The translations under genes were made by a program, and so were the position numbers. The notes below the pieces were generated by a model. The model saw only the letters and a program-made list of their open reading frames with translations. It was not told the DNA's origin and ran no database searches. Below, piece after piece: positions 61,849 through 64,000 of a stretch of DNA of 64,000 nt. Origin of the DNA: Chromatiaceae bacterium (lineage in GTDB: Bacteria > Pseudomonadota > Gammaproteobacteria > Chromatiales > Chromatiaceae); assembly GCA_019356535.1 (NCBI GenBank), contig CP037918.1, positions 2,264,315 to 2,328,314 on the forward strand, read 5' to 3'. The number at the start of each line of letters is the position of its first letter. The first letter of the stretch is position 1.

Positions 61849-62259
61849 ATGAAGAAACTGCCCGGAATCGTCGCAAGCATCCTGCTGGCCTGCTCCTTCA
61901 CTCCGGCACTTGCCGGTGTCTCGCCGACCTCGGTGGATGGCGCCACCACGATAGACACAGCCAAGGCGCGCGAACTGTTCGACCGGGAAGTGACCTTCGT
62001 CGACACCCGCAAGGACAGCGACTGGGAAGCCGGCCGCATTCCCGGCGCCATTCACCTGGATGTAAAGAAAACACTGTCACCTGAAACCCTGGAGGCCGAG
62101 GTCAAGAAAGACGAGCCGGTCGTGTTCTATTGCAATGGCAAGTCCTGCATGCGCAGCTCCAAGGCAAGTGCCAAGGCTGTGAGCTGGGGATGGAGCAAGG
62201 TCTATTACTATCGTGACGGTTTCCCCGCCTGGAAAGCAGCTGGCAATCCCATCGAATAA
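61849..62259 (+). CDS. Exported rhodanese-domain protein
   Basis: 136 aa from the ATG preceded by AAAGGAG. A signal peptide ([20 protein letters not shown]) is followed by a single rhodanese domain: [20 protein letters not shown], active loop [13 protein letters not shown] with the catalytic Cys before the loop glycine-lysine, and [19 protein letters not shown]. It is probably a periplasmic sulfurtransferase or sulfur carrier. A damaged relative sits at 52860, also beside a chemoreceptor tail. Confidence 0.9.
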   Translation: MKKLPGIVASILLACSFTPALAGVSPTSVDGATTIDTAKARELFDREVTFVDTRKDSDWEAGRIPGAIHLDVKKTLSPETLEAEVKKDEPVVFYCNGKSCMRSSKASAKAVSWGWSKVYYYRDGFPAWKAAGNPIE

Positions 62260-62303
62260 ATCACATCCCGGTGCCCCATAGCATCCTCACGGAGAATACC
62301 GTC

Positions 62304-64000
62304 ATGAAACGATGGACCCTCAAGACCCAGCTCCAGGTTCTCAGCCAGGTCAGCCTGTTGATCATCGCTGCCACACTGTGGACCGGCCAGAGCCACCTGA
62401 CCAACCTGCTGGAGCAACAAGCCAAGAACAGCACCCTGCAGGCCACCGATCTGACCTGGGACATCCTGGTGGACACCCATCGGCAGGCCATGCTCGACAA
62501 GGTCCGGGAGCTGACCCGTAACCGCGACTTGCTCCAGGCGTTGCGCGACGGACAGACGGAAGCCCTGCGCGAGGCGGTGATGCCCACCGCGCGCCGCCTC
62601 CAGGCCAGCGGCGAGATCGACGGTCTGGTGGTAGCCGACATCCAGGGTACCCCCTTGCTGCACTCGGGAGGGACACCCCTCGGCGATGGGGTCCGCCGCC
62701 TGCTCCGTGAAATCGCCAGCCAGCGCACGGTCGCGAGCGACCTGGGCAACATCGGCGGACAACCGGTGTTACTGGCGGGCTTTCCGCTGTACCGGCGCGG
62801 CAAACCGGCCGGCGTTGCTGCCTATTACATACAACTGGCGAATATGGTGCCGCACCTCACGAAGGTGGAGGTGCAAGAGCAGGAAGGCATGAGTGTCTGG
62901 CTGCTCACTACCGACGGCGAGGTGCGCTTCTCCAGTGATCCACAACGCACATTCGACGCACGACAACTGCCCGCAATCGATGTCCGTGGCTTCTACCCGA
63001 TCGATGACCAGGACAAGGTGTACGCCACCTCGGTACTGCCGGTCCACAACCAACAGGGCGAACACGTCGCCAGCCTGGTGATGCAACGCGACAACACGGA
63101 GTTGGCGAACGACATTCGCTTCACCCTGTGGGCAGAACAACTCACCGGCCTGGGCGTGCTGATCGGCATGGCGCTGTTGATCTCCTGGGCCATGACCCGC
63201 GCCTTCCTGCCCCTGCGCAAGGCCATGGAAATGGTCAAGGCCATTGCCGAGGGCGACCTGAGGCACGAGATCAAATGCCACACGCGCAACGAGATCGCCG
63301 ACATGCTGCAAGGCATGAGCGAAATGCGTGATCAGTTGCGCCATATTGTCGAGTCCCTGCTGCGCAACACCGAGGCCTTGCGCCACGAAGCTCACGAGGC
63401 CTCGGAAATTGCCGCCAACACCAGCGAGGGGGCGGCCCGGCAACAGTCCGAGACCCAGAGCGTGGCGACTGCCATGACGGAGATGGCCAGCACCGTGATG
63501 GAAGTGGCCAACAGTGCCGCCCGCGCCGCCACGGCTGCCGACGAGGCCCAGCAACGCGCAGGCGAAGGCGACGAGGCGGTGCGCCAGGTTCGCAACAGCA
63601 TCGAGACCCTGGCCGAGAAAGTGCAGTCCAGCGCCGAGGCTATCCGCCAGGTCGAGCAGGAATCCGATGCCATCGGCCAGATCCTGGACGTCATTCGAGG
63701 CATCGCTGAACAGACCAACCTGCTGGCGCTGAATGCCGCCATCGAGGCGGCACGTGCCGGCGAGCAGGGACGCGGCTTCGCGGTGGTGGCCGACGAGGTG
63801 CGCAGCCTGGCCAGCCGTACCCAGGAGTCCACCGCCGAGATCCAGTCCATGATCGAGCGCCTGCAGGGTGGCACCCAGGTCGCAGTCGCCGAGATGGAAT
63901 TCAGTCGCGAACAGGCCAGCGACACGGTGCGTCAGGCCCAGGCGGCCTCCGACATGCTCCAGGCGATCACCGAGGCGGTCAACCAGATCTCGCAGATGAA
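62304..64000 (+). CDS. Methyl-accepting chemotaxis protein (partial, cut by window edge)
   Basis: About 565 codons visible, open to the right edge. A first membrane helix ([15 protein letters not shown]) and a second ([18 protein letters not shown]) bracket a periplasmic sensor of about 250 aa. A HAMP linker and the signalling tip ([37 protein letters not shown]) follow. It starts 44 bp after the rhodanese gene. The remainder, as judged by the decayed copy, is the final coiled coil with the Q-I-S-M region. Ligand unknown. Confidence 0.93.
   Translation, partial: MKRWTLKTQLQVLSQVSLLIIAATLWTGQSHLTNLLEQQAKNSTLQATDLTWDILVDTHRQAMLDKVRELTRNRDLLQALRDGQTEALREAVMPTARRLQASGEIDGLVVADIQGTPLLHSGGTPLGDGVRRLLREIASQRTVASDLGNIGGQPVLLAGFPLYRRGKPAGVAAYYIQLANMVPHLTKVEVQEQEGMSVWLLTTDGEVRFSSDPQRTFDARQLPAIDVRGFYPIDDQDKVYATSVLPVHNQQGEHVASLVMQRDNTELANDIRFTLWAEQLTGLGVLIGMALLISWAMTRAFLPLRKAMEMVKAIAEGDLRHEIKCHTRNEIADMLQGMSEMRDQLRHIVESLLRNTEALRHEAHEASEIAANTSEGAARQQSETQSVATAMTEMASTVMEVANSAARAATAADEAQQRAGEGDEAVRQVRNSIETLAEKVQSSAEAIRQVEQESDAIGQILDVIRGIAEQTNLLALNAAIEAARAGEQGRGFAVVADEVRSLASRTQESTAEIQSMIERLQGGTQVAVAEMEFSREQASDTVRQAQAASDMLQAITEAVNQISQM

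Overview
The window looks like chromosome of a high-GC gammaproteobacterium, probably a Chromatiales/Ectothiorhodospiraceae-type or similar environmental lineage. The evidence is gene order and family content (aroQ-accB-accC-prmA-DUF3426-dusB-fis-purH, fxsA/groESL beside cutA-dsbD, glnE, hslO, msrA, lpxA, chemoreceptors), strong GC bias in third codon positions, and dispersed REP-type intergenic hairpins. No rRNA, tRNA or CRISPR array is visible. Species cannot be named from this sequence alone.

Region 1 (1-14.7 kb) is a mosaic, visibly more AT-rich surface-polysaccharide island on the minus strand. It holds a polymerase/ligase (Wzy-like), a flippase (Wzx/MurJ-like), a hexapeptide acetyltransferase, an AsnB-type amidotransferase, a sulfotransferase, a beta-propeller-like protein, and wecB-wecC for UDP-ManNAc(A). 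It is studded with mobile DNA: a truncated IS3 element at the left edge, a complete IS3 element of 1192 bp, an IS110 remnant and two decayed IS5-family transposases. A 53-bp block of one IS5 relic is exactly duplicated 10.4 kb away.

Region 2 (14.7-22.8 kb) is a GC-rich glycan locus. A GT2 glycosyltransferase and an FkbM methyltransferase lie on plus. On minus are a CgeB-like glycosyltransferase, a second wecB, a GT4 glycosyltransferase, an EptA/CptA-like phosphoethanolamine transferase (the last four coupled by 4-bp overlaps) and a GT39/ArnT-like enzyme.

Region 3 (22.8-43.5 kb) is mainly housekeeping: a zinc-finger protein plus ilvE, glnE, a membrane PP2C phosphatase, groES-groL behind a promoter with a CIRCE operator, DUF1015, fxsA, cutA, a dsbD with duplicated N-terminal domain, a TlpA-like thioredoxin, aroQ-accB-accC, prmA, DUF3426, dusB-fis and purH. 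A 158-bp MITE-like element with 19-bp inverted ends overlaps the stop codon of glnE.

Region 4 (43.5-55.4 kb) separates purH from purD, which are neighbours in many relatives. It carries a tightly coupled five-gene operon (thermostable-hemolysin/GNAT-like, AMP-ligase-like, haem-oxygenase-like diiron oxidase, SDR, TPR exported protein) ending in a strong terminator. This is the best candidate here for an undescribed pathway, possibly making a fatty-acid-derived small molecule. It is followed by a Ubi-type hydroxylase, tex, a decayed rhodanese-chemoreceptor fusion, a cytoplasmic CZB chemoreceptor and an lpxA homologue.

Region 5 (55.5-64 kb) holds purD, a VanZ-like protein, msrA, hslO, a uracil-DNA glycosylase family protein, a quinone oxidoreductase-like MDR, a TtcA-like sulfurtransferase, an exported rhodanese and a membrane chemoreceptor that runs off the right edge. 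Five BIME-like inverted pairs of REP hairpins sit in intergenic spaces from 28.6 kb to 61.7 kb.
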